Below, piece after piece: positions 29,402 through 29,454 of a stretch of DNA of 29,454 nucleotides (position 1 is the stretch's first letter; every line of letters begins with the position of its first letter). This DNA is from an uncultured Dialister sp. Lineage in GTDB: Bacteria; Bacillota; Negativicutes; Veillonellales; Dialisteraceae. Below the pieces are notes generated by a model that was given only the letters and a program-made list of their open reading frames with translations, was not told the DNA's origin and made no database searches. The position numbers and the translations under genes are program-made. The stretch covers positions 1-29,454 of the forward strand of contig URAA01000006.1 of NCBI GenBank assembly GCA_900545785.1, read 5' to 3'.

Positions 29402-29454
29402 GTTATCCTGAGTTCTCCCTTTCGGTTTTTCTCAGTTTATTATTTGGAAATCTT
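29402..29454 (-). other. Window edge, possible 3' tip of an upstream gene
   Basis: Two frames stop here on the minus strand: one as KISK at 29440, one after RFPNNKLRKTERENSG at 29403. I cannot tell which, if either, is the end of the gene served by the adjacent terminator. Confidence 0.3.

Overview
The window looks like a chromosomal segment of a diderm Firmicute (Negativicutes; a Dialister/Veillonella-type genome is my best guess, by inference only). It combines outer-membrane genes (a TonB-dependent receptor and an OmpH/Skp-like periplasmic protein) with Firmicute-style regulation: a T-box leader, strong AGGAGG ribosome sites and many extended -10 promoters (TGn-TATAAT). Base composition is moderate in most genes and clearly AT-richer at about 3.1-7.8 kb.

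Layout. 1-2.6 kb: start of an amino-acid (probably cystine) ABC-transporter lipoprotein behind a T-box whose specifier reads as Cys, a small nitroreductase, and a PatB/MalY C-S lyase. 2.8-9.4 kb: a guaA locus interrupted at its 3' end. The intact guaA (7873-9411) is followed by an AT-rich, same-strand block holding a two-gene module of unknown function and a HpaII-type restriction-modification set (frameshifted HTH controller, C5 methyltransferase, HpaII-family endonuclease). The block is bounded by a second, 244-bp copy of the guaA 3' end (2828-3071), which is followed by a terminator hairpin. This is a small defence island inserted with a long, diverged target duplication.

9.6-18.3 kb: mostly minus-strand housekeeping and envelope genes: a purine-type phosphoribosyltransferase, a secreted acidic/basic protein, two tandem paralogues of unknown family, a 104-aa protein downstream of an overlapping DUF445 pair, a cyclophilin-like lipoprotein, a 24-residue lipopeptide ORF on the plus strand, OmpH and a YbjN-like protein. 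The YbjN-ompH operon lies behind a cobalamin riboswitch whose last hairpin covers the ribosome site of a short coupled ORF. 18.7-20.6 kb: a membrane-anchored spermidine-synthase-like protein and a 50-aa membrane protein.

21-25.6 kb (plus strand): a heme/iron acquisition operon behind a Fur-box-like sequence: TonB-dependent receptor, BtuF-fold binding lipoprotein, and a ChuW/HutW-type radical SAM protein for anaerobic heme opening. 25.6-29.1 kb (minus): the classical rpmG-secE-nusG-rplK-rplA-rplJ-rplL cluster with its leader RNAs. It ends in a terminator shared with the heme operon rather than running into rpoBC.
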